Positions 49,401 through 60,016 of a stretch of DNA of 64,000 bases are shown here, in pieces (the first letter of the stretch is position 1; each line of letters opens with the position of its first letter). The notes under the pieces were generated by a model that did no database searches, was not told the DNA's origin, and saw only the letters and a program-made list of their open reading frames with translations. The DNA comes from Shinisaurus crocodilurus (taxonomy: Eukaryota; Chordata; Lepidosauria; Squamata; Shinisauridae): NCBI GenBank assembly GCA_021292165.1, contig CM037879.1, positions 15,895,525 through 15,959,524 on the forward strand, written 5' to 3'. The position numbers and the translations under genes are program-made.

Positions 49401-50849
49401 TAAGTCTTCTGTTCCACCTCATTCCGTCACCACCACCAGCAAGGCCATTACGCCAGCCCTGCTGAAAGACCACTTGCTTTTTTCCCTCTTCCCTTTCATC
49501 CCTTTTTCCTTTTGTGTTGTGTCATTTTTGAATGTAAGCCTGTGGATATGCACTATCTTGTTTTATTGACTGTATGTACACTACACTGGGAGCAGGCTCC
49601 AAGTAGAATGGCTCCAAGACCCAAGAAAAGTTATGCTGATCATCATAATTCCATTCAATGGCTTTCAGTGGGAAGGAATCACAATTAATTTCTGCTAGAT
49701 AGATTATGACACTTAGCTTTCAGTTTTCTGGGATGGATTTTTAGGAGAATGCAGTGGTTTGGGGAGTGGGTTTGTTGTCAGAAGACTGAACTTTGAGCTC
49801 CATTTAGCCCTGACAAATAATGAATTTGCCTTCCTCCTTGTTATCTCTTTAAAAAAATAAATGCAGTCTCATTCTTCTTAGAGGCAGCAACAAGCCTTGC
49901 TTTTCAAAATAAATAAATAAATCTTGATTGCTTGCATAACAGGCTTTGCTTTTGTAAGATAGACATGCTTTTTATTACATTTCCTTTGAAAAACAATGTT
50001 TTAAATGAAGGGAAAAGGGAGCTGCATGAAAAAGGGAAACATGAAGAAAGGTAGAACTTGTGCTGAAATGTCAGGAAAAGCATCCCTGAAAACTTGCTAC
50101 ATTTTGAGTGTTGAATTGGCTCTCCGGGAAAGGGCAGAAGCAACATAGCTTGAACCAATTTCACACCACGGAAAAAGAAGTTGTGCTAGGATGGAAGGGG
50201 CAAAACAAGGAATGGCAAAAGTTATGCTGATCATCACAAAAAATTATCCTTGACAGAAAGTTCTATTTGCGTGCTGAGAAGCCTCTCGGGGGAAATGGTG
50301 GAAGTTACATGGCTTGAAACATTTTCAAACCTGCCCCCCAAAAGTGTAAGAAAATATGGCACAATGATTTTGTCAAATATACAAAAACATGTGGGCCCTG
50401 CATCAAAATGTTGCAGCATATCCTCACCTCCTAGAAGGAGTGCTCCTGTTCAGGATTCCTGCCAGCCAGACATGACCTCTTCCAGGACACTATAAAATAC
50501 CATAAAGAGCTAAAGCAGGGCATTCTACTCACGCTCCTCACCCACAGTTTCCCATTTTTCTTCCCCAACTGGCACTCAACATTGCACAGCAATTGAGCAT
50601 GCACAGTTCTCAAACGGTTTTGTATTGTTTAAGGTGATCTTTCTTTTCTTTTTGTTTCTTTGCCCCCTTAGCTTTTAAAAATATTTATTTTATGCTTCTG
50701 CAAACTTTCAGGTTCCCTAAGCATGCTGACACCTCCCACTTATTTTCCAGTAGCCTCACTTTGGTTCCGAGTCCATCAGCACTCACCATCTGAGTCACTA
50801 TTAGAGGGAGTGAAACCAGAAGATACTGATTCCACTGTGGCAACAAAAA
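49401..50849. other. No recognisable gene; short direct repeats
   Basis: AAGTTATGCTGATCATCA occurs at about 49628 and 50219, and similar GGCTCTCCGGGAAAGGGCAG / GCCTCTCGGGGGAAATGGTG stretches at 50120 and 50281 hint at an old duplication of about 165-590 bp. No protein similarity recognised. Confidence 0.35.
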
Positions 50850-51045
50850 AGAAAAGAAAAGAATAGTGTTGCCTTTGTATACCAGTTGCTGGGGAACATG
50901 GGTGGGATGGTGCTGTTGCACTCATATCCTGATGCTTGTGGGATCCCATGGGCAGCTGGTTGGCCACTGTGTGAACAGAATGCTGGACTAGAGGGACTCT
51001 TGATCTGATCCAGTAGGGCTCTTCTTATGTTCTTATGATCCAGCA
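50850..51045 (+). mobile_element. L3-like LINE 3' tail
   Basis: ACCAGTTGCTGGGGAACATG, GGTGCTGTTGCACTCATATC, CACTGTGTGAACAGAATGCT, GGACTAGAGGGACTCTTGAT, GGCTCTTCTTATGTTCTTAT: the full tail as at 4225-4375. Confidence 0.85.
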
Positions 51046-51982
51046 AAAGATCCACTGCCAGGAATGGCTTGGTCCCGGCATGCTGCAGAGACTTATTTTG
51101 CTTTATGTTCTATCAGTATCTCTCTACATTCATAGAGGATGGCCTCTTGATAGTTTACTATGCATAGATTCATGGAGGTATATGTATTTGTGGTGCATGA
51201 GATACAAGTGGTGAGGCACACTGCCAGTCATCGTATTTTCTCCCTAGCTCTGGCTTCCCCATTCCTGTAGTTAGTATTGCCCTTGGTCATGCTGTTGTGA
51301 AACGTGCATACTGTTTAAAGATGAATTTTGCACTAAAGTTACTTTACCATCTGAAATTTAGTCTCTCTTTCTCTCTCTGTTTGTATATTTGTGTATGTTT
51401 GTAGGGGGAAAGTTTGTAGAAAGTTTTCAGAGGCTCAGTAGCTCTTCTTGTGGGTAAACACAGGAATGCAACATATCCACATGCACTGAATATGTGGTTG
51501 GGGAAGTGGAATTGTTTCCACTGGCCTTGACCCTGACTGTCACACATTCAGACAAAACTCTAAACAGAGCCTATATGTGTGTAACTTGTACATACACAAG
51601 TGTTCTCTGAGCAATTTGGGATCCTTTTTTTATTTTTATTTTTATTTTTTTTTAGGGTTTCCCAGTTGAGCATATGGAGCTCATACTTGTTCGAGTTGTA
51701 TGCACAAGGCTCTGTTCAGAGTTTTGGCTGAAGACATGTCATGGAGGTCAGAGGTGGAAACAGTGGGTGCAGTTCCACTTCCCCTCTTCTATACATTCAA
51801 TGCAAATGGATATGCTATGTAAATTGGGATAAGGTGTCACCATATGTGGGAACATCAAAAGAAATTGATATCCCATGCAACCAATGTGGCCAAATGAAGA
51901 AATTGTATGTGAATGGACTACTCTAGCTAGTTTACAAGGTGACTTCATGGTTCTCCATTTTCCCGAAATTATAACTTAAGTA
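51046..51982. other. No recognisable feature
   Basis: T-rich run at 51625-51653 and a CT-rich run at 51360-51380. No gene recognised. Confidence 0.4.
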
Positions 51983-52913
51983 CAGTAATACCTCGGATCA
52001 CGAGTAACTTGGTATACGAGCTTCTCGTAAAATGAGCAAAATTTTAGCATTGGTTTCGATTTGGAGGACGAGCGTGTCTCGGAACACGAGCCACACGCTG
52101 TGCCCCCGACTAGCACTTAAAGTGCCAGCTCCCCGGCTTTGCCTAGCAAATCTTTGCTGGCTCCCTGTCAGGGAGCCGAATGGAGGCGAGTGAGCGGCCA
52201 GGGAGCTGTGTGGAACTTAGCCAGGGAGCTGCGTGGAGGCGTTCCCGCTGCTCCCTGCCTCTTCCAGCGGGGGCTCGCCTCTCCGCGAGCCGCCCGCGCT
52301 GCTATCGCCGGTCCCGTCGCGTCCCTTGCTGCTCCGGAAGTGACGCGACGGGAACTGCAGGGTCCTGTCGCGTCACTTCCTGGGCAGCAAGGGACGCGAC
52401 GGGACCCTGCAGTTCCCGTCGCGTCCCTTCCGGGGCAGCAAGGGACGCGACGGGACCGGCGATGGCAGCGTGGGCGGCTCGCCAAGGAGAGGCGAACTGC
52501 CCCTGGAATAGGTAGGGAGCAGCGGGAATGCCTACATGCAGCCCCCTGGCAGGGAGCCGGCAAAGTGTTTTGCCGGCTCCCTGGCAGGGAGGCGCGGCCA
52601 CTCGTGCTGCGGGCACCTTGCGCGCTGCCATGCTGCTTCCCTGCCCGGGAGCCGGCATGGCAGCGCGCGAGGCACCTGCAGAGTGAGTGGCTGCGCCGCA
52701 CCTGCCCTCCACACACCATTTAATCACTGCTTTGCAGGCTCCCTCCATGGGGCTCCCTGCCAGGGAACCAGCAAAGCAGTGAGTAAATGGTTGTGGAACG
52801 AATCAGCGGAGTTCCCATTATTTCTAATGGGAAAACTCGCTTTGATATGCGAGTGTTTTGGATTACAAGCATGGTTCTGGAACGAATTATGCTCGTAATC
52901 CAAGGTATTACTG
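51983..52913. mobile_element. Tigger/pogo-like non-autonomous element (931 bp), TA target
   Basis: Left end CAGTAATACCTCGGATCACG and right end CGTAATCCAAGGTATTACTG are TIRs flanked by TA (51981-51982, 52914-52915). The subterminal regions contain GGAACACGAGCC and GGAACGAATTATGCTCG words as in the 250-bp MITEs. The interior (52105-52790) is unusually GC-rich, with repeated GCTCCCTGNCAGGGAGCCG and CGTCGCGTCCCTTC units in both orientations. The long open frames there (194 and 183 residues on opposite strands) follow from low stop-codon frequency and are not transposase. Confidence 0.88.
52305..52465. repeat. GC-rich inverted/tandem repeat cluster inside the Tigger-like element
   Basis: GGTCC(C/T)GTCGCGTC(C/A)CTT and its complement AAG(G/T)GACGCGACGGGACC alternate four to five times, spaced by GCTGCTCCGGAAG or CTGGGCAGC, with CTGCAGGGTCC/GGACCCTGCAG at the joints. 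The result is a set of overlapping hairpins. Confidence 0.85.
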
Positions 52914-52915
52914 TA

Positions 52916-53779
52916 TTCGGGACTGGTTTCACAAGTGGTGAAGTGGGACTTCAGATTAAGACTGCCCTTACCTGGAAGTCCCATTGAATGCAACTTAGGC
53001 ACCTAGCTCCAGCGGAGCAATGCAATGAACTCACAGGGTGGGCTGCATCCGGTATGGAACCTGGCTGGAGCAACTCAATGGTTCCTTCCCCCATGGGGTG
53101 AAGTTCTTCTCTGGGCATACAAAGCAACCTTGGTGTATTTGGGTGAACAAGGCAGCAAGGTGGCTCAAGCGGAGGGTGGAGAAGGACTCTGGCCTTGGAA
53201 ATGTAGATTAGGCACCGGAGTAGAGCTAGGGAGAGTGCTAGGAATTGGCCTAAGTGCCAAATGAACTCTGGGATGATCTTGGAGTTGTGCAGCGGGTGCC
53301 TGTAGTCATGGGCAGTTATAGACTTCAAAACCAAGGGTACAAAAGAATCAATGGCTCTGGGGCTGGACTCAGAATGGGGAAGAACAAAGGGATCAATAGT
53401 TTGTCTCTGGAGAATGACAGGAGATCTCAAAGAGGTTCTTTGATACTTGACTGAATTAAAGCTAGCTGACTGAGCGTTACAAAAGCCACGCTCCTAAAAG
53501 ACAGTTAGATTGAGGTATGGAGAACAAAAGACATCCCAACAGCTGCCCGTGTGGTGCTTTAACCAGCTGATCTATCGTGGGGTTGGGACGTGTCAGAATT
53601 GTTCCATGCTTCATGCCCAGACTCTGGATTGGCCAGTCAAGAGTTGCCCTCATGGGTTGTCCATCTGGGATGATGCATTGGTAGTCAGGTAGGCATTTTC
53701 ATGTATCCAGACAGACTAGTTCCATGTGAACAACTCCTTTTAATTAAATAAGCAGAGGACACACATAGACAATTAAGTA
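52916..53779. other. No recognisable feature
   Basis: Open frames on both strands (52951-53454) have no recognisable domain. No repeat match found. Confidence 0.4.
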
Positions 53780-53954
53780 CCCGTATTTTTCCGTCTCTAA
53801 GACGCCCCCATGTATAAGATGCCCCCCACTGGGCAGTTTTGCAACCGCACGGTTCTCTCCTTGGCTTACTTCCATGTATAAGACGACCCTCAATTTTTAT
53901 AAGACGACCCTCAATTTTAGAAAAAAGTATAGTCTTATACATGGAAAAATACTG
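53780..53954. mobile_element. Tc1/pogo-like MITE (175 bp), TA target
   Basis: CCCGTATTTTTCCGTCTCTA AGAC at the left and GTCTTATACATGGAAAAATA CTG at the right are TIRs; TA flanks at 53778-53779 and 53955-53956. An 18-bp unit, AAGACGACCCTCAATTTT, is tandemly duplicated at 53881-53920. Confidence 0.85.
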
Positions 53955-53956
53955 TA

Positions 53957-55075
53957 CTAGGGCCTGCCTGCCTGCTAATATCCAGGGCACTCTCATTCCT
54001 TTGAGTCTCATCCTCTTGTTGCCTTTTTCAGAACAAAATGGATTCTTTAGCCAAGGTGCCAGGGTGCTGCCAATAAAAATATGCAACACAAACCACGTGT
54101 CCAAAAAGCTGCCATGGCTGAGCTTCCGTGTAAGAAGCCAAAATGGAGTCTATCACATGACCCTGATGAACATCAACTCAATGTGCTACTCATGTTGCTA
54201 ACGGCTCAGTGATCACCAATTATTCAGGTTTGAGCGTCTACAAAAGTCTAGTGTAATTCTGCATGCGGCTCTAGTTCGGTGCTAGGTTTCCGGTTCTATT
54301 TGCCTGAAATGTGCAGTTGGCTGGGTTATTTATTTTATTTGGTTAACAGACCTTGCTGTGTTCATTTGATCTTATTACTGCTGGACGTGTGCAATAAATC
54401 CTATTTAATATGGGGCTAGATAAGTACATTCCATACTTCATGAACCGTCACACAAAATTATGCTGTTAAAAGATTATTTTTACAGACCTAAAAAAGAGGA
54501 GGGGGGCACCTTGAGAAATGTAACTTTCACCCACCCCAACTTACACAAAATTCATTAAGCTCCTCTTTGAAGACCCTTGAGATGTGTTTTATTATAGATC
54601 AACAAACCGCTCCTAGCCTGCTCTCGACTCGATGTCATTTGCCAGAAATAAGCACAACGAGCATATGTTTAGTACTTAGGAACTGTTTTGGAAACTTAAA
54701 AAGCACAGTGTGAAGAGGAAAATGAAACCTGAAACTTTCCCCCCCAGTGCTCTCAGACAAGCAGACAGAAGCCACATCATGTGTAGCTGGCTGAACCAGA
54801 CTTGCACAAACGGTGGAAATGTCTGGCAAGATAAAATGTACCCTCAGCTGGAGAAAAATGACTAAGGAGTCACATGATGTCCCATAGTCACAGAGCCTTG
54901 GAAACAAACTCTGAGCAACCCATTCAACATATGTTGATGAACCTGGGGACTGAAAGCATGAATTCCACAGATGGGAGTCCAGGGGTCTTCACTGGAGATG
55001 GAAGAACTTAAGCATTTACGTTGCCTGCTTTGGGGCAATGGAGTCTCTGTAATTACTATGGTCCAACTTCCACTT

Positions 55076-55079
<4 letters not shown>
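53957..55079. other. No recognisable feature
   Basis: No gene or repeat recognised. Confidence 0.45.
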
Positions 55080-55113
<34 letters not shown>

Positions 55114-55360
55114 CAGTCATGCCTTGGATTGAGAGCATAATTCGTTCCGGAAACATGCTTGTAATCCAAAACACTCTTATATCAAAACGAAATCCCCCCA
55201 AAAAAATTTGTACAGAGATTTTTAATTTAAGCCGTACTACAGTACTTGTATTGCAAGACGTCGCTTGTATATCAAGTAAAAAAAAATTAAATAAACATTT
55301 AAAAATTTGCTTGTCCTGCAAAACGCTCTCAAACCAAGTTACTTGCAATCCAAGGTATTA

Positions 55361-55396
<36 letters not shown>

Positions 55397-55429
55397 TACT
55401 ATTATTATTATTATTATTATTATTATTAT
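55080..55429. repeat. (TA)n and (ATT)n microsatellites flanking a MITE
   Basis: (TA)13 at 55081-55106, then the MITE at 55114-55363, then (TA)14 to about 55391 and (ATT)11 at 55397-55429. The MITE probably inserted in a longer TA run. Confidence 0.95.
55114..55363 (+). mobile_element. Tigger/pogo-like MITE (250 bp), TA target
   Basis: Third copy of the element at 2635-2884 and the same length: starts CAGTCATGCCTTGGATTGAG, ends CAATCCAAGGTATTACTG, flanked by TA. Confidence 0.92.
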
Positions 55430-55649
55430 CATTTGATGTTATACCCCACCCGTCAATTCATTGGAATTCCCACAGCAGTTTAGGGTGCAATCCCACACCT
55501 GCTGGGAGTTGTAGGACTTTTTTCTTTCTAAACATGCTGCATGTTTAGAAAGAAAAAAGTCCTACAACTCCCAGCAGGTGTGGGATTGCACCCTAAGCTG
55601 CTGTGGGAATTCCAGTGAATTGACGGGTGGGGTATAACATCAAATGATA
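55427..55649. repeat. 223-bp near-perfect palindrome (111-bp arms)
   Basis: Reading inward from both ends, the arms agree at all but two of 111 positions (TTCATTGG against TTCACTGG, GCAGTTTA against GCAGCTTA), with a single central base at 55538 in AAACATGCTGCATGTTT. The inner part is family P (GGGTGCAATCCCACACCTGC, TGTAGGACTTTTTTC). The outer part (TATACCCCACCCGTCAATTC, GGAATTCCCACAGCAG) looks like flanking or LINE-tail DNA. The high arm identity means recent origin or ongoing arm-to-arm conversion. Confidence 0.95.
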
Positions 55650-55930
55650 CATGCATAGGATTGCTTCTTTACAAATTAAAATATAGATAAGTATAATAAA
55701 AAAAATAATGTAATAACGTTAAAAACAAACACAGAGCACCTAGCAGTCAAACAAAAGATCTGTTGTAAGGGTTGGATCCTGATGTGGTGATACTTATAGT
55801 AGACTCATTGAAGGGGATTTAAGTTAGTCATGATGAACTTAAGTCCCACTTGGTCTGCTCCAAATATGATTCAGCCTGGATCCAACCCAAAGAGTTAGCA
55901 GGACTGGCAAAAGACCTACTTCTAACTAGT
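55650..55930. other. No recognisable gene
   Basis: The right flank begins ATGCATAGGATTGC, a family P end; the rest is unclassified. Confidence 0.4.
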
Positions 55931-55936
55931 TGTTGT

Positions 55937-55937
<1 letters not shown>

Positions 55938-55996
<59 letters not shown>
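55938..55996. repeat. (ATT)n microsatellite
   Basis: About 19 ATT units. Confidence 0.97.
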
Positions 55997-56001
<5 letters not shown>

Positions 56002-56261
56002 CACATACACAGGCTTCTAGTTCAGTGCTCTACATGAGGCAGGATGCGGGGAGTTGCCATCACACTCCTTTTCAGGTAGACCCAAAAATCCATCCCACTT
56101 ATTTTCGGTGGATGTAACCAATTCTAATCTACTTTGAAACAAAACCATCTCACGTCCTTTTCCCCCACATTGACCACCGAGCATGTTCCAATCCTTTGCC
56201 TGAATCCTATTTGTAATCTACACCTGCCTTTAAAGAAGGCACAGAATGCAGTCACTCAGAT

Positions 56262-56636
56262 GTAGGGTGGCCATGTGTCCCCCCCTTTTTTTTTTAACAT
56301 GGGACAGCCCTCTATTTGGAAGCCTGCCAGAGGACTGCCCTTTATTTGAAGGTATCCTCTATTTGAAGGGCTGTCCTGTCTGATTCCAGTTTAGAGATAA
56401 GCCATGAGAACTGTTGCCTGTCACCAGTTACCATTTAGACAGTAGACTAAACAGGCAGGCACACAGGTCACCTGGTCACAGTCTTCCACATGATGGTGAG
56501 ATGCACTGTACTTCTATTTAAATTATAATAATAATTTACTAAATTTACATCTATGTATATAAACTTACATATGCAAATTTTATGCAAATCGCTGTCCTCT
56601 TTTGCAAAATTTATGCAAACCACTGTCAGGCATGCA
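56262..56636 (-). mobile_element. hAT-like MITE, family W, reverse copy
   Basis: AGGGTGGCCATGTGTCCCCC, AGAGGACTGCCCTTTATTTG, GGGCTGTCCTGTCTGATTCC, CAGGTCACCTGGTCACAGTC, then ATGCAAATTTTATGCAAATC. The order is inverted relative to 21340-21712. Confidence 0.75.
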
Positions 56637-56806
56637 TAGATTTCATAGATCATAGAGCTGGAAGGAGCCTACAAGGCTATCGAGTCCAACCCCCTGCTCA
56701 ATGCAGGAAACTAGAGGAGGGGTCTCCCATCCAAGTAATAACCAGGCCTGACCCTGCTTAGCTTTCCACGCTCAGACAAGCTGAGCCAGCGTAAGCCACA
56801 AGCGTA
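56637..56806 (-). mobile_element. 5S-CR1 composite SINE, near full-length
   Basis: Minus strand: TTGTGGCTTACGCTGGCTCA, GCTTGTCTGAGCGTGGAAAG, CTAAGCAGGGTCAGGCCTGG, TTATTACTTGGATGGGAGAC, CCCTCCTCTAGTTTCCTGC, then the CR1 tail GAGCAGGGGGTTGGACTCGA and CTATGATCTATGAAATC. Both 5S control boxes are well preserved. Confidence 0.9.
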
Positions 56807-56807
56807 C

Positions 56808-56940
56808 CACTTGCATTGGTTGCCTGTTCATTTCCAGACCCACGTGAAAATGCTGGTATTGAGTCTTAAAGTCCTAAAGAGAGCTTCAGCTATCGGGAGG
56901 TATAGAAATGTAATAAATAAATAAATAAATAAATAAATGG
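56808..56940 (+). mobile_element. L2-like LINE 3' end
   Basis: Degraded coding YHLHWLPVHFQTHVKMLVL (56815-56875), then GAGAGCTTCAGCTATCGGGA, GGTATAGAAATGTAATAAAT and an (AAAT)n tail. Confidence 0.75.
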
Positions 56941-56944
56941 TTTT

Positions 56945-57320
56945 GGAGCCAGTTATTTGATGACCACCTGCACAACTATGAACCTGCCCTGGGCCTTAAG
57001 ATCAGTCTTGAAGGCCCTGCTTGTAAATCTGCCATTCAGACTGATTAGATTGACAGGAACAGGAGACAAGGCCTTCTCGGTAATGGCCCAGTTGCTCCTT
57101 AAAGTAACTTGGCCCCAAGCCATTAGGGCTTTATAAGTTAAAACCAGCACTTTGAACTGGGTCTGGAAATGGTCAGGCAGCCAGTGCAGATGGCAAAGTA
57201 TTGGTATATGATGTGATCGTATCAGCCAGTCCCTATGAACAATTGAGCACCTTCTTTTGGACCAACTGAAGTTTCTGGACTGTTTTGAAAGGCAGCTCCT
57301 TCCTTGGATAAATATCACCT
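56945..57320 (-). pseudogene. L2-like LINE C-terminal fragment
   Basis: The minus-strand frame contains HLHWLPDHFQTQFKVLVLTYKALMAWG, i.e. the HWLPV..R..FKV....YKAL.G.GP block at the end of CR1/L2-type RTs, followed by SLNGRFTSRAFKTDL. It lies back-to-back with the plus-strand L2-like end at 56808-56940. Stops and frameshifts elsewhere show it is dead. Confidence 0.7.
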
Positions 57321-57541
57321 TTTTGAATGTACTGACCATGTGAATAAGATACACAGTAGTGCATAACCATGTATTATGTACTAAAATGCAACATTCGAAT
57401 AGCTATATTATAGAAAATGTAGCATTGAACAATGATGTTTTGATTTCATAGTACATAATACAAACGAGTTGTGCAAAGATTAGGGGGCTTTATTTGTTAG
57501 GATTCTCTCCAATTCAATTTGACTAAATATATATAGGTGTG

Positions 57542-57574
<33 letters not shown>

Positions 57575-58410
57575 GAACAAAGACGTTTCTGCTTCTTCAG
57601 TGTTCTCTTTGGTTCAAGCAAAATTGCTGGCAATTTTACCCTAAACCATGATGTTGTTGTAACCCTTAAGAAAGTTATTTCCTTGTAACACTAAAAATAG
57701 ATCCCAGTTAACTCAGACATCAGGCTATGTTTATTTGAGTTGAAATTTGGCCCAGGTTTTATGAAAACTCTGCACAAATTCAGCAAAAATATTTGTGAAA
57801 TGCTGGGCACATTCGGACAAGGTTTCAGATTTTGTAAGCAATGTCAAAATCTAGCAGCGAAGCACGAATAACAGCGATGCCCCGTGAACTTCCAGAAATG
57901 TCAAATACCACACGTCAGACTTCAGAATCCATATTTTTTTTCCCCTTTCCATTCTATGCACCTTCAACAGGTCTTCTTTTCATATTCTTGGACTCCAAAG
58001 ATGCAAGGGCTTCACTATGCACTTTAATGTTGAAGACTCTGTGCATAAAATGGGTGGGTGGGTGTCCTGGAGTACCCAATGTGTGCAGTCAGGGGTCTGC
58101 ATTGTACTGAAGTCAGTTTTGAAACTATCCCCTAGACTTTAATGGATGGCACATAATGATATTGTGATAATGCATGCATGATGTTTCATGCATGCATTAC
58201 ATGCATCGAATAGCTATACATGATGTAAACAGAAGAAATCCATTGAAACTGGGTTGACATGAAACATTGTCACATTGGGCACAATTCAGCCACAGTGTTT
58301 AATTCTTACTGATTTCAAATAAAGAGTTAACTACAAGTTTTACTCCCCCGTTAAACTCCCCCATGTAAGTCTGGCTAAACCATGCTTATTCTTAGGGAAA
58401 GGCTATATAG
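57321..58410. other. No recognisable gene; (TA)n
   Basis: (TA)13 at 57547-57574. TGCATGCATGATGTTTCATG CATGCA at 58170-58200 is a short palindrome. Otherwise nothing recognised. Confidence 0.4.
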
Positions 58411-58651
58411 AGCCAGTGTGGCGTAGTGGTTAGAGTGTTGGATTGGGACTCGGGAGATCCGGGTTCTAGTCCCCGCTCGGCCATGAAGCTCACTGGGTGA
58501 CTTTGGGCCAGTACATGATGACTCTCAGCCTAACCTACCTCACAGGGTTGTTGTGAGGATAAAATGGAGGAGTGGAGGAGGAGGATTATGTAAGCCGCCT
58601 AGGGTTCCTTGCAGGAAAAAAGGTGGGGTATAAATATAATAAATAAATAAA
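58411..58651 (+). mobile_element. Sauria-type SINE, full-length
   Basis: AGCCAGTGTGGCGTAGTGGT, CGGGTTCTAGTCCCCGCTCG, CTCACAGGGTTGTTGTGAGG, GGTATAAATATAATAAATAA. Closely similar to 16175-16415; a small ATGATG insertion lies near 58514. Confidence 0.94.
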
Positions 58652-59218
58652 GCCTTACCCTCAAAACAAAAGCATTATTATATCAAGAAAACTCAAATCC
58701 TACAATCAAAAGTTCCAGAGAAGGCAGTTCCAGCCCACTGTGGGAAACACTAGAAAGGAACAAGATTCCATTCACTTTGGGGAGGGACTTGGGATATGCG
58801 AATGGAGAGAAAGCTGCTCCACTGGTGACTTGTGGAGTTTTGGACCACTTTCACTCCACTGTCCACCGATTTGTGGACTCAGAACTTGCACAAATGTGTT
58901 TGCGTGTATGTGCACAAATCTTCATTTGTGCAAGCTCGCACTCCCGAAAATGTGCAAATTGGCCCAAAATGCTCAAATCCCCCTATAACGTGTATTTTTG
59001 CACTTTACTCTATGGGGGGGGGGGATTTGTGCATTTTTGATCAGTGTTGGTTTTTTAAAATTTATTTTGCATATTTTTCTGTGGCTAAATTTGTGCAAAA
59101 ATATTTTTAAAATCAGTCCGCAGGCCCCGTCTGCCAGTCTGCTGTGGAATCCATGGGGCAGACTCAAAGAAATCCAGACTCATTTCAGTCCATTGTGGAT
59201 TTCTCCAACATCCTTAGG
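58652..59218. other. TGCAC-rich sequence, possible MITE remains
   Basis: GAACTTGCACAAATGTGTTT and TGTGCACAAATCTTCATTTG, then CCGAAAATGTGCAAATTGGC, resemble the TGCACACTT MITE family. A G run lies at 59015-59024. Boundaries not determined. Confidence 0.35.
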
Positions 59219-59302
59219 AGGGACCACAACCCAGTGGTAGAGAATGCGCAGGAGGTCCCAGGTTCAGTGCACGGCATCCTCAGTTTAAAGGATCAGGTAC
59301 AG

Positions 59303-60016
59303 CAGGGGTGAGCAAAAGGTAGATGGGGATTATTTGCAGCAGGAACGGTGCAGGGCTGTTTGGCGCCCTAGGCCAAATTATATTTAGCGCCCCCCCTCGT
59401 GCCGTGGGGGGGGCTCCGGAGCAAAGCAGCCCTGCTCTGCAACCCCCCCCCTGCGCCGCCGCCGCCGCCACCACCACCTACCTTCCCCCCGCCCCCGCTG
59501 CTGGCTGCTGGCTGCTGCTGCTGCTGCCGCCGCCTACTCCTCCGATGCGATGGGACCCCCGCGATTTACGACGGGAAGGTAGGTAGGTGGTTGGCGGGCG
59601 GGCGCGCGGGCGCGGGAGGGAGGTGCGGAGGCGGCCAGCAAGCGGGCGGGGAGGTGCGGCGGAGGCGGCAGGCAGGGCAGGAGCGCGCTGGAGGCGAGGA
59701 AGGGGCGCAGAAACTCTGCGCCCTCTTCCGCCACGCGCCCTAGGCAGCCGCCTGGGTCTGCCTAGCGGTAGCGCCGGCCCTGATTTGCAGTAGATTGGCC
59801 AAAATTTCTGACTCCCAGTTGTTTGACAATAGCAGCAGCAACAAAATAGTCCACCCTAAATTATACCGCTGAAATGAAGAAAGCTGGTACTCAAAACAAG
59901 TCCCTAGGCTCAGAATACTTTACTTCTACTGGTATGTCTTTTGCACCAGGCTGGATCTTGAGCTTCTAATAAAAAAATTAAGTAGATTCTGAAAATCTGA
60001 AGACTGACCACCCCTG
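59303..60016. mobile_element. hAT MITE (CAGGGGTG ends), middle layer of a nest
   Basis: Starts CAGGGGTGAGCAAAAGGTAG and ends GACTGACCACCCCTG. Flanks AGGTACAG (59295-59302) and AGATAGAG (60017-60024) match at 6 of 8, a decayed hAT TSD. It hosts the element at 59340-59782; without it the MITE is about 260 bp. Confidence 0.75.
59340..59782 (-). mobile_element. hAT-like non-autonomous element (443 bp), exact TSD, innermost layer
   Basis: Ends CAGGAACGGTGC and GCGCCGGCCCTG, with ATTTGCAG on both sides (59332-59339 and 59783-59790). On the minus strand CAGGGCCGGCGCTACCGCTA and GGCGGCTGCCTAGGGCGC match the left end of 17220-18624, and GGCGCTAAATATAATTTGGC, CTAGGGCGCC match its right end. The interior is a very GC-rich run of GCCGCC and GGCGGGCGG words. 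Open frames there are low-complexity. Confidence 0.9.

Noticed and set aside
52139..52723. 194-residue open frame (and 183 residues on the other strand)
   Set aside because: Lies in the GC-rich repetitive interior of a TA-flanked DNA element; all frames are open because stop codons are rare there; composition is Arg/Ala/Pro/Gly with repeated units and no domain.
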